From: Curtobacterium sp. MCLR17_007
GTDB lineage: Bacteria; Actinomycetota; Actinomycetes; Actinomycetales; Microbacteriaceae
Length of the DNA: 64,000 nucleotides
Reading direction: 5' to 3'
Assembly (NCBI RefSeq): GCF_003234655.2
Contig: NZ_CP126271.1
Coordinates: 2,914,001 to 2,978,000, forward strand
Numbering within the stretch: position 1 is the stretch's first letter; each line of letters begins with the position of its first letter. Under the pieces are notes generated by a model. It saw only the letters and a program-made list of their open reading frames with translations. It was not told the DNA's origin and ran no database searches. Shown in pieces: positions 16,317-24,871 of this stretch. The translations under genes and the position numbers were made by a program.

Positions 16317-17399
16317 ATGTCATCGCCCTCGGAGACCGCGCCCGCGCAGCCGGACGCCCTCGCCTCAGAGCAGCACACCGCCGCCGTCGTCTACAACCCC
16401 GTCAAGGTGGACCTCCCCACCCTCAAGCGGACGGTCGAGCGGTACCAGCGCGAAGCCGGCTGGAACGAGACCCTGTGGTTCGAGACGTCGGAAGCGGACC
16501 CGGGCGGCGGGATGGCACGCGAGGCCATCGCGGCCGGGGTCGACGTCGTCGCCGCTGCCGGCGGTGACGGCACCGTCCGCGCGGTCGCCGAGGTCGTGTG
16601 GGAGTCGGACGCGGCACTCGCGCTGCTGCCGAGCGGCACGGGCAACCTGCTCGCCCGGAACATCCCGTCCCCGATCGACGACATGGCGGCCAGCGTCCAC
16701 ACGATCTTCCGCGGCGAGGACCGACCCATCGACATCGGCACGGTCGGCGTCGAGCGCGAGGACGGGTCGCGCGAGCAGTTCGGCTTCCTGGTGATGGCCG
16801 GTCTCGGGCTGGACGCCCGCATGCTCGCGAACACGAAGCCCGAGCTGAAGAAGAAGGTCGGGTGGCTCGCCTACGTGGACTCGCTGATCCGGTCCCTCCG
16901 CGATGCCGACGCCTTCGAGTTCCGGTACCGCCTGGACGGCGAGGGCAACCGCTCGGTGCGCGCGCACTCGCTCATCGTCGGCAACTGCGGCACGCTGCAG
17001 GCCGGCGCGACGCTGCTGCCCGACGCCGAGATCGACGACGGCGTGTTCGACGTGGTCGTGATGCGTCCGCGAGGGTTCTTCGGGTGGGTCCGGATCGCCG
17101 CGCGCATGCTCTGGGAGAACGCGATCCTGCGGTCCGTCCGCCGATCTGCCCTCGGACACACCGCGATCGGCAAGCGCATCACCACGCTCGCCCGCGAGGA
17201 GCGTCCGCTGCGGTACCTGCGCGGCGAGGAGTTCACGGCGCGGCTCGAACAGCCCGACGAGTTCGAGATCGACGGGGACCCGGTGGGCAAGATCACGGCG
17301 TTCAAGGCGCAGATCCACGGGGGCGCCCTGCGGGTGCGGGTCGCGGGGCCGCGCGACCAGACTCGGGCCACGCGGCAGGTCCGGGCGCACCGGCACTGA
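16317..17399 (+). CDS. Diacylglycerol kinase family lipid kinase (YegS/Rv2252-like)
   Basis: The 360-residue protein has the nucleotide-binding GGDGTVRAV (about residues 81-89) and LPSGTGNLLARN, both hallmarks of the DAGK catalytic domain, plus the C-terminal beta-sandwich with EFEIDGDP. Enzymes of this type phosphorylate diacylglycerol or related lipids using ATP, at the inner face of the membrane, feeding lipid recycling or phosphatidylinositol mannoside synthesis. The basic tail (RATRQVRAHRH) could touch membrane. Its start is leaderless. It converges on pheA across a repeat-filled gap. Confidence 0.87.
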   Translation: MSSPSETAPAQPDALASEQHTAAVVYNPVKVDLPTLKRTVERYQREAGWNETLWFETSEADPGGGMAREAIAAGVDVVAAAGGDGTVRAVAEVVWESDAALALLPSGTGNLLARNIPSPIDDMAASVHTIFRGEDRPIDIGTVGVEREDGSREQFGFLVMAGLGLDARMLANTKPELKKKVGWLAYVDSLIRSLRDADAFEFRYRLDGEGNRSVRAHSLIVGNCGTLQAGATLLPDAEIDDGVFDVVVMRPRGFFGWVRIAARMLWENAILRSVRRSALGHTAIGKRITTLAREERPLRYLRGEEFTARLEQPDEFEIDGDPVGKITAFKAQIHGGALRVRVAGPRDQTRATRQVRAHRH

Positions 17400-17421
17400 G
17401 GCGGGCGGGCGGGCCGGGCCG

Positions 17422-17530
17422 GCGCACGGTGCGAGGTTCCCACTCGGTGCGAGGTTGACGGGCCCGTGCAGGGCAACAAGCTCGCACGGGGCGGTCAAAG
17501 TTGCACCCGGGCGCAACCGCGCACCGTGCG
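17422..17530. repeat. GGTGCGAGGTT repeat module in a convergent gap
   Basis: Two direct copies of GGTGCGAGGTT (near 17428 and 17445) are followed by an inverted relative (AAGCTCGCACGG) and two GCAC..GTGC palindromes (CGCACGGTGCG, CGCACCGTGCG). The 169-base gap between converging genes holds nothing else. Related modules lie at 23729-23820 and 36603-36812, also in convergent gaps. The RNA could fold into alternative hairpins that end transcription from both sides. Confidence 0.6.
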
Positions 17531-17568
17531 GGGCGGGCGCGCGGGCCGAGCGGGCCGTGCGGACCGGG

Positions 17569-18522
17569 CTACGCCCCCGGCTCGCCGGCGACGATCGCAC
17601 GCAGCCAGTCCCGCGCCTCGACGAACGCCTCGTCCGAGTAGCGCAGCGGCACCTCGGACTCCAGCCGGTCGGCGCGCGGGTACGACCCGAGGAACGTCAC
17701 GCGCGGGCTGAACCGCCGCAGGCCGAGCAGCGCGTCCGCGACCCGCTCGTCGAGCACGTGCCCGTCCAGGTCGATGACGAACCGGTAGCGACCGAGCTCG
17801 TCGCCGATCGGCCGCGAGGACAGCAGCCCCATGTTGATGCCCCGGGTCGCGAACTGTTCGAGCATGTCGACCAGGGCCCCCGGGTGGTCGGCGGGCAGCT
17901 CGACGATGACGCTGGTCTTGTCCGATCCGGTGCGCTCGGGGATCGCCAGGGTCTTCGAGACGAGCACGAACCGGGTGACGGCACTGGCGTTGTCACCGAT
18001 CGAGTCGGCCAGCACCGCCAGGTCGTAGTGGTCGGTGATGCCGGGGGGCGCCACGGCGGCGTCGGCGGTCGGCTGGTCGTCGAGCAGCGCGGCCGCGGCG
18101 GCGACGTTCGACGACGCGGGGATGTGGCCGTGGCCGCGCACGTTCGCCTCGAGCCAGTGGTGTGTCTGGGCGTAGGCCACCGGGTGCGCGTTCACGGTCC
18201 GCACGTCGGCGAGCGCGGTGCCGGGCCGGGCGACGAGCACGAAGTCGACGGGGACCAGGTACTCCCCCACGATGCGCACGCCGGGGATGCGCGCGAGGGC
18301 GTCCTGCGTCGCGCTGACCCCGCCGTCGACGCTGTTCTCGATCGCGATGACGGCCCCGACGGACCGGCCGGACATGACGTCGTCCAGGGCCTCGCCGACG
18401 TTGTTCACGCTGCGCCAGGGCTTGCCGGCCGCCGCGTCGACGAGCTTGAGGGCCGCCTCGGTGAAGGTGCCGGCGGGTCCGAGGTAGCTGTACGTGTCGG
18501 GCTCGACGTCGGGCTGGCTCAT
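17569..18522 (-). CDS. pheA: Prephenate dehydratase
   Basis: The 317-residue protein is monofunctional: a PDT catalytic domain beginning SYLGPAGTFTEAAL, with the VTRFVLVSK catalytic Thr-Arg-Phe near residue 190, then a C-terminal ACT regulatory domain with LSSRPIGDELG (ESRP-like) that normally binds phenylalanine for feedback inhibition. It converts prephenate to phenylpyruvate in phenylalanine synthesis. ATG 18522 (MSQPDVEPD) is chosen over an upstream codon since TAGGCT ends 7 bases before it. Confidence 0.94.
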   Translation of the reverse strand: MSQPDVEPDTYSYLGPAGTFTEAALKLVDAAAGKPWRSVNNVGEALDDVMSGRSVGAVIAIENSVDGGVSATQDALARIPGVRIVGEYLVPVDFVLVARPGTALADVRTVNAHPVAYAQTHHWLEANVRGHGHIPASSNVAAAAALLDDQPTADAAVAPPGITDHYDLAVLADSIGDNASAVTRFVLVSKTLAIPERTGSDKTSVIVELPADHPGALVDMLEQFATRGINMGLLSSRPIGDELGRYRFVIDLDGHVLDERVADALLGLRRFSPRVTFLGSYPRADRLESEVPLRYSDEAFVEARDWLRAIVAGEPGA

Positions 18523-18529
18523 GCGGCCG

Positions 18530-18535
18530 AGCCTA
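18530..18535 (-). promoter_or_regulatory. -10 box TAGGCT, leaderless
   Basis: Lies 7 bases upstream of the ATG of pheA (start at 18522). Confidence 0.5.
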
Positions 18536-18610
18536 TTGCAAGCACCAACAGCCCCCGGCGCCGCCGCCACAGCGGGGCTGGAGCACCCGGCGCCGACGCA
18601 ATCCCGGCGG

Positions 18611-19156
18611 TCAGTCCGTCGCCGTCCCCGTCAGCCGTGCCTCGCAGATCGCGGTGTCGTCCTCGTCCCGCGGGTAGGTCACCGCGGCGAAGCGCCCCTC
18701 GGGATCGAGCCGTGCCAGCAGCGAGCGGGTGATGCCGTCGAGCGCCTCGACCTGGTCGTCGGTCAGCGCGTCGATCACGAACTGCCGTGCCGTGCGGACG
18801 TGGTCCGGGGCCGCGTCGACGATGGTCGCGTAGCCGGCGTCGGTGAGCCGCACGTCGGTGGCACGTCGGTCGTCCGCCGAGGGGCACCGCGACACCAGCC
18901 CGCGCTTCTCGAGCCGGGAGACCACGTGCGACAACCGGGGCAGCGAGGCGTTCGTCGCCGAGGCCAGGGCCGACATCCGCAGCGTGCGCCCCTCGGTCTC
19001 GGACAGCATCGCGACGACCATGTAGTCGAAGTGCGTCAGGTCGGCGTCACGCTGCAGCTGCTGGTCGAGCGCCGCCGGCAGCAGCTCCATGACGGCGACG
19101 AGCTTCATCCAGGCGCGCAGTTGTCCGCGCGTCAGCCAGGGCACCTCGTCGGTCAT
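18611..19156 (-). CDS. MarR family regulator
   Basis: The 181-residue protein is a winged-helix MarR: helix-turn-helix ALASATNASLPRLSHVVSRL (about residues 64-83) and wing residues PSADDRRATDVRLTDAG. It lies last in a row of same-strand genes (b-type cytochrome/molybdoenzyme, membrane protein, MarR), 9 bases after its neighbour, with its own leaderless -10 box and a palindrome just upstream, implying autoregulation. Its ligand is unknown; MarR proteins often sense phenolic or oxidising compounds. Confidence 0.86.
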   Translation of the reverse strand: MTDEVPWLTRGQLRAWMKLVAVMELLPAALDQQLQRDADLTHFDYMVVAMLSETEGRTLRMSALASATNASLPRLSHVVSRLEKRGLVSRCPSADDRRATDVRLTDAGYATIVDAAPDHVRTARQFVIDALTDDQVEALDGITRSLLARLDPEGRFAAVTYPRDEDDTAICEARLTGTATD

Positions 19157-19162
19157 GACCCC

Positions 19163-19168
19163 ATCCTA
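19163..19168 (-). promoter_or_regulatory. -10 box TAGGAT, leaderless
   Basis: Lies 6 bases upstream of the MarR ATG (start at 19156) and coincides with the stop codon of the preceding membrane protein gene. Confidence 0.55.
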
Positions 19169-19624
19169 CGAAATGGTTGTCGTTTCAACCACCCTGGGAG
19201 TCGAGCTCCGCCGCGCGGTCACCCAGCCCACGACGAGCACGGCAACGACGACGACCAGCAGCGCGCCCTCGACCAGGAGCAGCCGGGTCGTGTAGTCGAA
19301 CGGCACGACGGTCGGGTTCTTCGCCCCGTGCGCCTTCGCCGCGATCTCGGGAAGCACCACGAGCGCGAGCACGCTGCCGAGCACGACCGCGGTCTGCACG
19401 ACGACGAGCACCCACGTCCGGAGTGCCCGTCCGGCGCGGCGGAGACCGAGCCCGACGAGCACCACGAACGGGGACAGGATCGCGTCGTGCAGGACCACCG
19501 CGGCGATCAGCCAGGTCGCGAGTCCGCCGATGCGGTTCGGCCGGACGGTCTCGACCATCGTGTACGCGCCGAACGCCAGCACGAGCACGCCGAGGACGAC
19601 GAGCACGATCCGTGTGGCCCTCAT
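19166..19624 (-). CDS. Small four-helix membrane protein
   Basis: I do not recognise this 152-residue protein. It has four predicted transmembrane helices (about 5-22, 35-58, 70-92 and 113-137) and a short polar tail. One in-membrane His (VVLHDAILSPF) is present, without a clear haem pair. The ATG overlaps the stop of the molybdoenzyme gene by 4 bases, so it is translated with it and may be a membrane partner of that enzyme. Its last codons carry the MarR operator and -10 box. Confidence 0.7.
   Translation of the reverse strand: MRATRIVLVVLGVLVLAFGAYTMVETVRPNRIGGLATWLIAAVVLHDAILSPFVVLVGLGLRRAGRALRTWVLVVVQTAVVLGSVLALVVLPEIAAKAHGAKNPTVVPFDYTTRLLLVEGALLVVVVAVLVVGWVTARRSSTPRVVETTTIS
19174..19191. 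promoter_or_regulatory. MarR operator candidate
   Basis: TGGTTG and CAACCA flank TCGTTT. The site lies immediately upstream of the MarR -10 box, in the -10/-35 interval and inside the final codons of the neighbouring gene. The arm length and spacing match many MarR autoregulatory operators. Confidence 0.6.
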
Positions 19625-20904
19625 GACCGCACCTCGATCCGCTCGATCCACTTGGTCTGCAGCACGCCGGGTCGTCCGGGGGCGATGATCCGCGCCGGGA
19701 AACCGTGGTCCAGGTCGAGCGTCGAGCCGTTCAGCTCGAGCGCGACCAGGGTCGTCGGGTCCGAGGCGTACTCGGGCCCCATGTCCATGATCCGGTAGCC
19801 GCCGTGGCGCTCGAGGCTGGTCACCCGGACGCTCGACCCCGAGTCCGCCTGCACCGCGGCCAGCAGGTCGCGCATCCGCACGCCCTTCCACGTCGCCATC
19901 TGACTCCACCCCTCGACGCACGAGATCGGCAGCTCGACCTGGGCCATCCCCAGCGCGACGAGCTCGGCACGAGAGAACGTCCGCGTCACCGCAGGCCCCG
20001 CGACCGTGAGCGTCCAGTCGGCCGCCGTCGCCGTCGCCAGCACCCCGGCGGCACGCGCCGTCCGGTTCACCGGCAGGGCGTTCGGCCCGATGTGGCGCCG
20101 GCGCGGTGCGAAGACGTTGAACGGCTCACCGAGCTTGGACGACTGCCCCACGGTCAGGACGACGACGCCGGCCGTCGCGGCCGCGACACCGGCGAAGAAG
20201 CCGCGGCGCGCGATGCGCTCGCGCCGGACCGGACGGGAGGCCCGGGGCGACTCCGCCCCGTCGGTCGCGCTGGCGGTCGGCGCACCGTCGGCCCAGCGCA
20301 TCACGCGACCAGTGATCCCCCGCGGGTAGGTGGCGGACCCGCCCCGGGCCTCCACGGCGTACTCGGGCAGCTCGCTGCCCACCGACCCGTCGTACACGAA
20401 CCGGCCCTCGGCGTCGTAGGCGTCCCGCTTCCGCCAGTAGCGGGCGATGATCCGCAGCTTCGCGGCGATGTGGATGACGAGCGAGCCGATGAGCACGAAC
20501 GACAGCGCGTAGTGGACCTGGCGGAACGGGAACGGCCACGGGTACCACTGGTAGGTGTTCACGAGCCCGGTGCCGACCTGCACGACGGCCGCGGAGACGA
20601 AGACCGCGATCGACACGCGCTCGAGCAGGTGCAGCACGCCGCGCACCGGCGGGTCCTGCGCGAGCGCGGGCATCACCGTGTTGAGCTTGGCGAACAGCAG
20701 CGGGATGATCGCGATCCCCGCGGTGATGTGGAGCCCCTGCGTGAACTGGTAGAGCTGCGTCGGCCGCGTGGGGAACCGCATCCAGGGCAGCGGGTCCTGC
20801 AGGAAGTGGCTGTAGACGCCGGTGCCGAAGCAGATCAGGAACGCGATGCCGAGCAGCCGGCCGAGCACGACAGCGGTCCGGGCGTTGCGGTTCGGGGACG
20901 CCAT
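19621..20904 (-). CDS. Cytochrome-b561-like / sulfite-oxidase-like molybdoenzyme fusion
   Basis: The 427-residue protein joins two parts. Residues 1-185 hold four or so transmembrane helices with His residues in HITAGIA, VHYALSF and LVIHIAAKL, as in haem-b cytochrome b561 domains. A linker and another helix (FFAGVAAATAGVVVLTVG) lead to a sulfite-oxidase-type molybdopterin domain; Cys329 in ISCVEGWSQMATWKG is the expected Mo ligand, and GGYRIMDM and PGRPGVLQTKW fit the fold. It probably passes electrons between the Mo centre outside the membrane and the quinone pool. The substrate is unknown; sulfite, methionine sulfoxide or similar are possibilities. The linker contains the GGACGGGAGGCCCGG repeat. 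Confidence 0.84.
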   Translation of the reverse strand: MASPNRNARTAVVLGRLLGIAFLICFGTGVYSHFLQDPLPWMRFPTRPTQLYQFTQGLHITAGIAIIPLLFAKLNTVMPALAQDPPVRGVLHLLERVSIAVFVSAAVVQVGTGLVNTYQWYPWPFPFRQVHYALSFVLIGSLVIHIAAKLRIIARYWRKRDAYDAEGRFVYDGSVGSELPEYAVEARGGSATYPRGITGRVMRWADGAPTASATDGAESPRASRPVRRERIARRGFFAGVAAATAGVVVLTVGQSSKLGEPFNVFAPRRRHIGPNALPVNRTARAAGVLATATAADWTLTVAGPAVTRTFSRAELVALGMAQVELPISCVEGWSQMATWKGVRMRDLLAAVQADSGSSVRVTSLERHGGYRIMDMGPEYASDPTTLVALELNGSTLDLDHGFPARIIAPGRPGVLQTKWIERIEVRS

Positions 20905-20961
20905 CGCGGACCGGGCGTCGTGCAGTGAGCGACGCACGATCGTCGGTAGCCTCGACGCACC

Positions 20962-22404
20962 ATGCGACTGCGACTCGGCCATCCCCTGTCCACAGTGATC
21001 GCCGTCGTCGGCGTGCTGGCCCTGGCGGGCGTCATCGCCGTCGGCATCACGCATCTGGGGTTCCTCCGGTCCGGTCATCGAACACCATTCGTCACGTGGA
21101 CCCTGATCGCTTGGGCGGTGTTCGTCATCGCGGTCCTGGCGCTGCGGTCCGTCCCGGCACGACTGGTGACCATCATCGTCCTCGGCGGGGCGCTCGTGGT
21201 GGGACTCGCCGCACTGGTCGGCCCGCCGAACACGAGCACGGACTCCGCACGGTACGCCTGGGACGGCATCGTGCAGAACGCCGGGGTCTCGCCCTACGCA
21301 CACACGCCGCAGTCCGAGGCCCTGGCACACCTGCGCCCGGACTGGCTGTTCCCGGACAAGGTGAACGGCACGTGCGACAACCTGAAGCCGCGGCTGCACG
21401 GGCTCGGCGACGGGGCGGACGGGCACTGCGTCGCGATCAACCGCGTGGACGTGCCGACGATCTACCCGCCGCTCGCCGAGATGTGGTTCGCCCTGGTGCG
21501 ACTGGTCGTGCCGACGACCGCGCAGTACATGCCGTTCCAGGTGGCGGGCCTGCTCGTCTCGCTCGGGGTGACCGTCGGGCTGCTCGTCGTCCTGCGCCGC
21601 CTCGGTCGCCCGGCGTGGTGGGCGGCACTGTGGGCCTGGTCGCCGCTCGTCGCGTCCGAGGCCGTGACCAACTCGCACGTCGACGTGCTGGGAGCCGCGC
21701 TGGCCACGGCGGGCGCGGTGCTCGTGGCGTTCGGCCGGCCGATCTGGGGCGGGATCGCCCTCGGGGCCGCGACCGCCGCCAAGCTCATCCCGGCGATCGT
21801 CTACCCACCGCTGCTCGGGCGGTGGCGGCACTGGTGGGCGATCCCGGTCGGCATCGCCGTGTTCGGGCTGCTCTACGTGCCCTACGTCATCACGACGGGC
21901 GCGAAGGTGCTCGGGTACCTGCCGGGCTACCTGACCGAGGAGGGCTACGAGGACGGCTCCCGCTTCGCGCTCGTCTCGCTGGTGACGGAGGGCGACGCCG
22001 GCACCGTGCTCGTCGGGCTGCTCGTGCTGGCCGCGGCCGTGGTCGCTTGGCGGCTCTCGGACCCCGCACGCCCGTGGTCCGGCGAGGTCCTGATGATCGG
22101 CGTGACCTTCCTGGCCGTCACCCCGCGCTACCCCTGGTACGCGCTCCTGCTCATCCCGTTCGTGGTGCTGTCCGGCCGGTGGGAGTGGCTGTCGATCGCG
22201 CTCGCCATCGCCCTGCGCGGCGTGTGGCCCTCGGTCGACGCGTACCGGTGGTGGCTCGGCGCGGCGGTCCTCGTGATCGTCGTCGTCACGCTCGTCCGGA
22301 CCGACCGCGACGACTGGCTCCGGTGGCGGGACCGACTCGTGCCGTCCCGCATGCGCCGTCCGCGACCGGCACCGATGTCGCGCGACGTATCATCGCAGCC
22401 ATGA
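20962..22404 (+). CDS. GT87/DUF2029-like polyprenyl-sugar glycosyltransferase
   Basis: The 480-residue protein has about 11 hydrophobic helices and a periplasmic loop after helix 3, the layout of GT-C enzymes that use polyprenyl-phosphate sugars. TSTDSARYAWDG after helix 3 and NSHVDVLGAAL carry the acidic residues expected near the active site; YPWYALLLIPFVVL fits the C-terminal half. The sugar and acceptor are unknown. It overlaps moaA by 4 bases, an odd partner for molybdenum genes. A TAGCCT box ends 9 bases before the ATG. Confidence 0.72.
   Translation: MRLRLGHPLSTVIAVVGVLALAGVIAVGITHLGFLRSGHRTPFVTWTLIAWAVFVIAVLALRSVPARLVTIIVLGGALVVGLAALVGPPNTSTDSARYAWDGIVQNAGVSPYAHTPQSEALAHLRPDWLFPDKVNGTCDNLKPRLHGLGDGADGHCVAINRVDVPTIYPPLAEMWFALVRLVVPTTAQYMPFQVAGLLVSLGVTVGLLVVLRRLGRPAWWAALWAWSPLVASEAVTNSHVDVLGAALATAGAVLVAFGRPIWGGIALGAATAAKLIPAIVYPPLLGRWRHWWAIPVGIAVFGLLYVPYVITTGAKVLGYLPGYLTEEGYEDGSRFALVSLVTEGDAGTVLVGLLVLAAAVVAWRLSDPARPWSGEVLMIGVTFLAVTPRYPWYALLLIPFVVLSGRWEWLSIALAIALRGVWPSVDAYRWWLGAAVLVIVVVTLVRTDRDDWLRWRDRLVPSRMRRPRPAPMSRDVSSQP
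22388..22393 (+). promoter_or_regulatory. -10 box TATCAT, leaderless, inside upstream gene
   Basis: Seven bases separate this near-consensus hexamer from the moaA ATG at 22401. It lies within the last codons of the glycosyltransferase gene, so moaA can be transcribed alone. Confidence 0.6.
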
Positions 22405-23480
22405 CCGCCGTCGCACTCCCGGCCACCGGGCTGCTCCGTCGGGTCCGAGCCGAGTCCGCCGTCCCGCCCCGACCGGACGGCGACACCGGGCTCGTCGACC
22501 GCTTCGGCCGTCGCGCGGTGGACCTGCGCGTGTCGCTGACCGAGCGCTGCAACCTCCGCTGCACGTACTGCATGCCGGCCGAGGGGCTGCCCGTCATCCC
22601 CACCGATGCGCTGATGACCGCGGCCGAGATCGAACGCCTCGTGCGGCTCGGCTCGGAGCACCTCGGCATCCGCAAGGTCCGGTTCACGGGCGGTGAGCCG
22701 CTGCTGCGCGCCGACCTGGTCGACGTCATCACGCGCTGCGCCGCGCTGCCCGTCGAGCTGTCCCTCACCACGAACGCGATCGGGCTCGCCGCTCGCGCCC
22801 AGGCCCTGCGTGACGCCGGGCTCACCCGCGTCAACGTGTCGCTCGACACCGTCGACCCCGATGTCTTCGCCACCGTGACCCGCCGGCCGTTCCTGGCGCG
22901 GGTCCTCGACGGCATCGCCGCGGCGGCGGACGCCGGGCTCGGGGTGAAGGTCAACGCGGTCCTGCTGCGGGGCGTGAACGACCACCTGGCGGTCGACCTG
23001 CTGACGTGGTGCCTCGAGCGCGGCCACGAGCTGCGGTTCATCGAGCAGATGCCGCTCGACCCCGGACACGCCTGGGACGGCACGTCGATGGTGACCGCCG
23101 CCGAGACCCGCGCGATGCTCGGCGAGCACCACGTCCTGACCCCCGACGACGCGCCCCGCGACGGCGCACCGGCCGAGCGCTTCCGGGTGGCGTCCCGCGC
23201 GACCGGCGAGGACCTGGGCACCGTCGGCGTCATCGCCAGCGTGACCGAGTCGTTCTGCGCCGACTGCACCCGCACCCGCCTGACCGCCGAGGGACACGTC
23301 CGCAGCTGCCTGTTCTCGGACGAGGAGTCGGACCTGCTGACCCTCATGCGCGACGGTGCCACGGACGAGCAGGTGCTCGACCGCTGGCGTCTGGCGATGT
23401 GGGCGAAGCCGCGTGACCACGGCGACGACGCGGACGGCATGGTGCACCCGTCCCGCGGCATGAGCGCGATCGGCGGATGA
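22401..23480 (+). CDS. moaA: GTP 3',8-cyclase MoaA
   Basis: The 359-residue radical SAM enzyme has the N-terminal cluster motif RCNLRCTYCMP (CxxxCxxC, about residues 48-58), the SAM-binding GGEPLLR and a C-terminal second cluster with Cys residues in SFCADCTRTRL and VRSCLFS. It starts molybdenum cofactor synthesis by rearranging GTP to cyclic pyranopterin precursor together with MoaC. It ends, as usual, in a Gly-Gly tail (SAIGG). It overlaps the next gene, moaD, by 4 bases and faces the modABC cluster. Confidence 0.96.
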   Translation: MTAVALPATGLLRRVRAESAVPPRPDGDTGLVDRFGRRAVDLRVSLTERCNLRCTYCMPAEGLPVIPTDALMTAAEIERLVRLGSEHLGIRKVRFTGGEPLLRADLVDVITRCAALPVELSLTTNAIGLAARAQALRDAGLTRVNVSLDTVDPDVFATVTRRPFLARVLDGIAAAADAGLGVKVNAVLLRGVNDHLAVDLLTWCLERGHELRFIEQMPLDPGHAWDGTSMVTAAETRAMLGEHHVLTPDDAPRDGAPAERFRVASRATGEDLGTVGVIASVTESFCADCTRTRLTAEGHVRSCLFSDEESDLLTLMRDGATDEQVLDRWRLAMWAKPRDHGDDADGMVHPSRGMSAIGG

Positions 23481-23722
23481 CGATGACCACGATGCGGTTC
23501 TTCGCCGCCGCGCGTGCCGCGATCGGCGTGGACGAGACCACGGTCGACGCCGACACGCTCGACGACGCGCTGCGCGGGGTGGACGCCGCCGACGCGGACC
23601 GCTGGCGCACGCTGCAGGAGCGCTGCTCGTACCTGGTCGACGGGCTCAGCACCCGCGACCGGTCGACGCCGCTCGACGGTGTCGCATTCGTCGACGTGAT
23701 GCCGCCCTTCGCCGGCGGCTGA
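23477..23722 (+). CDS. moaD: MoaD-like molybdopterin synthase sulfur carrier
   Basis: The 81-residue ubiquitin-like protein ends in PPFAGG; the terminal Gly-Gly is adenylated and thiocarboxylated before giving sulfur to molybdopterin synthase. The ATG overlaps moaA (ATGA), confirming co-translation. The likely activating enzyme is the MoeZ-like protein at 26537-27592. No moaE is present in this window. Confidence 0.88.
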   Translation: MTMTTMRFFAAARAAIGVDETTVDADTLDDALRGVDAADADRWRTLQERCSYLVDGLSTRDRSTPLDGVAFVDVMPPFAGG

Positions 23723-23728
23723 CGCCCG

Positions 23729-23820
23729 CACGGTGCGAGGTTGCGCGGTTGCGCACGGTGCGAGGTTGCGCCGTGGTGCGAGGTTGATCGCTGGGTGCCC
23801 GGAAAGAACCTCGCACGGAG
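23729..23820. repeat. GGTGCGAGGTTG repeat module, three direct and one inverted copy
   Basis: Three direct copies of GGTGCGAGGTTG lie near 23733, 23757 and 23775, followed by an inverted copy (AACCTCGCAC near 23808). It fills the 123-base gap between converging moaD and modC. Any of the direct copies could pair with the inverted one, so the gap is a candidate two-way terminator. Confidence 0.65.
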
Positions 23821-23845
23821 CGGTCATCCGCGCACGTGTTGGACG

Positions 23846-24871
23846 TCAGCGGGCCGGCGCATAGACGTCGAGCTCGTCGGGCTCGACGGCGATGCGGACG
23901 AGGTCGCCGCGGGTCAGGCCCAGGCGGGACGCCGTGGCGATCGTCACGTCCGCGACGAGTTCGCCGGCGCGGACCCGGACCAGTCCGTCGCGCGGCTCCA
24001 GACCGAGCACCGTGCGCTCCGGCCCGGCACCGTCCCGCGTCACGACGACGGCCGTCGGGTGGTACGCGGCCAGGACGGCACGACCGGGAGGCTCGGTGTG
24101 CGCCCGCGACGTCAGCTCGCCGCCGCCCTGCAGCAGGACGCCCCGGCCCGTGGCCGTCCCGGAGACCAGGGCCAGTCCCGAGAACGCGGCACCGAACGCA
24201 CTGGTCGGGCGTCCGAGCACCCGGGCGGTCGGCCCCTGCTCGACGACACGACCGCGCTCGACGACCACGATGCGGGACGCCAGGGCGACGACCTCGATCG
24301 GGTCGTGGGTCACGATGACGCTCGGCCGACCGGCGACGGCGATGCGCAGGGCGGCCCGGACGTCGTCGCGGGCCTCGACGTCGAGCGCCGAGGTCGGCTC
24401 GTCGAGCAGCAGCACCGCGGGGTCCGCGGCCAGGGCCCGGGCGATCGCGACGCGCTGGGCCTGTCCCCCCGACAGCGTCGCCGGCGCTCGGTCGGCCAAC
24501 GCGAGCGCGTCGACGGCGGTCAGCGCCCCATCGGAGCGGAGCCGGGCCTCCCGTCCGCCCGTGCCGGCTGCGCGCGGACCGTAGCCGACGTTGCGGGCGA
24601 CCGACTGGTCCGGGAACAGCTCCGGGCGCTGCGTGACCAGACCGACCCGACGGCGGTGGGACGGCACGGAGCGGTGCCCGTCGTCGACGGACCGGCCGGC
24701 GACCTCGATGCCGCCGGCGTCGATGCGCAGGAGCCCGGCGACGGCCTCGACGACCGAGGACTTGCCGGCGCCGTTCGGTCCGACCAGCGCCACGCACTCG
24801 TCGGTACCGACCACCAGGTCGACGTCGACGTCACGGTCGCGCAGGACGACGTGGGCGTGCATGCCGGTCAC
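23846..24871 (-). CDS. modC: Molybdate ABC transporter ATP-binding protein
   Basis: The 341-residue protein has Walker A GPNGAGKS (about residues 31-38), Q-loop region VTQRPELF, signature LSGGQAQR, Walker [13 protein letters not shown] and switch His in VIVTHDP. The C-terminal 100 residues form the molybdate-binding TOBE/Mop-like domain. It energises molybdate uptake with ModB and ModA. It overlaps modB by 4 bases. A variable loop between the Q-loop and signature ([13 protein letters not shown]) is encoded by the GGACGGGAGGCCCGG repeat core. Confidence 0.93.
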   Translation of the reverse strand: MTGMHAHVVLRDRDVDVDLVVGTDECVALVGPNGAGKSSVVEAVAGLLRIDAGGIEVAGRSVDDGHRSVPSHRRRVGLVTQRPELFPDQSVARNVGYGPRAAGTGGREARLRSDGALTAVDALALADRAPATLSGGQAQRVAIARALAADPAVLLLDEPTSALDVEARDDVRAALRIAVAGRPSVIVTHDPIEVVALASRIVVVERGRVVEQGPTARVLGRPTSAFGAAFSGLALVSGTATGRGVLLQGGGELTSRAHTEPPGRAVLAAYHPTAVVVTRDGAGPERTVLGLEPRDGLVRVRAGELVADVTIATASRLGLTRGDLVRIAVEPDELDVYAPAR

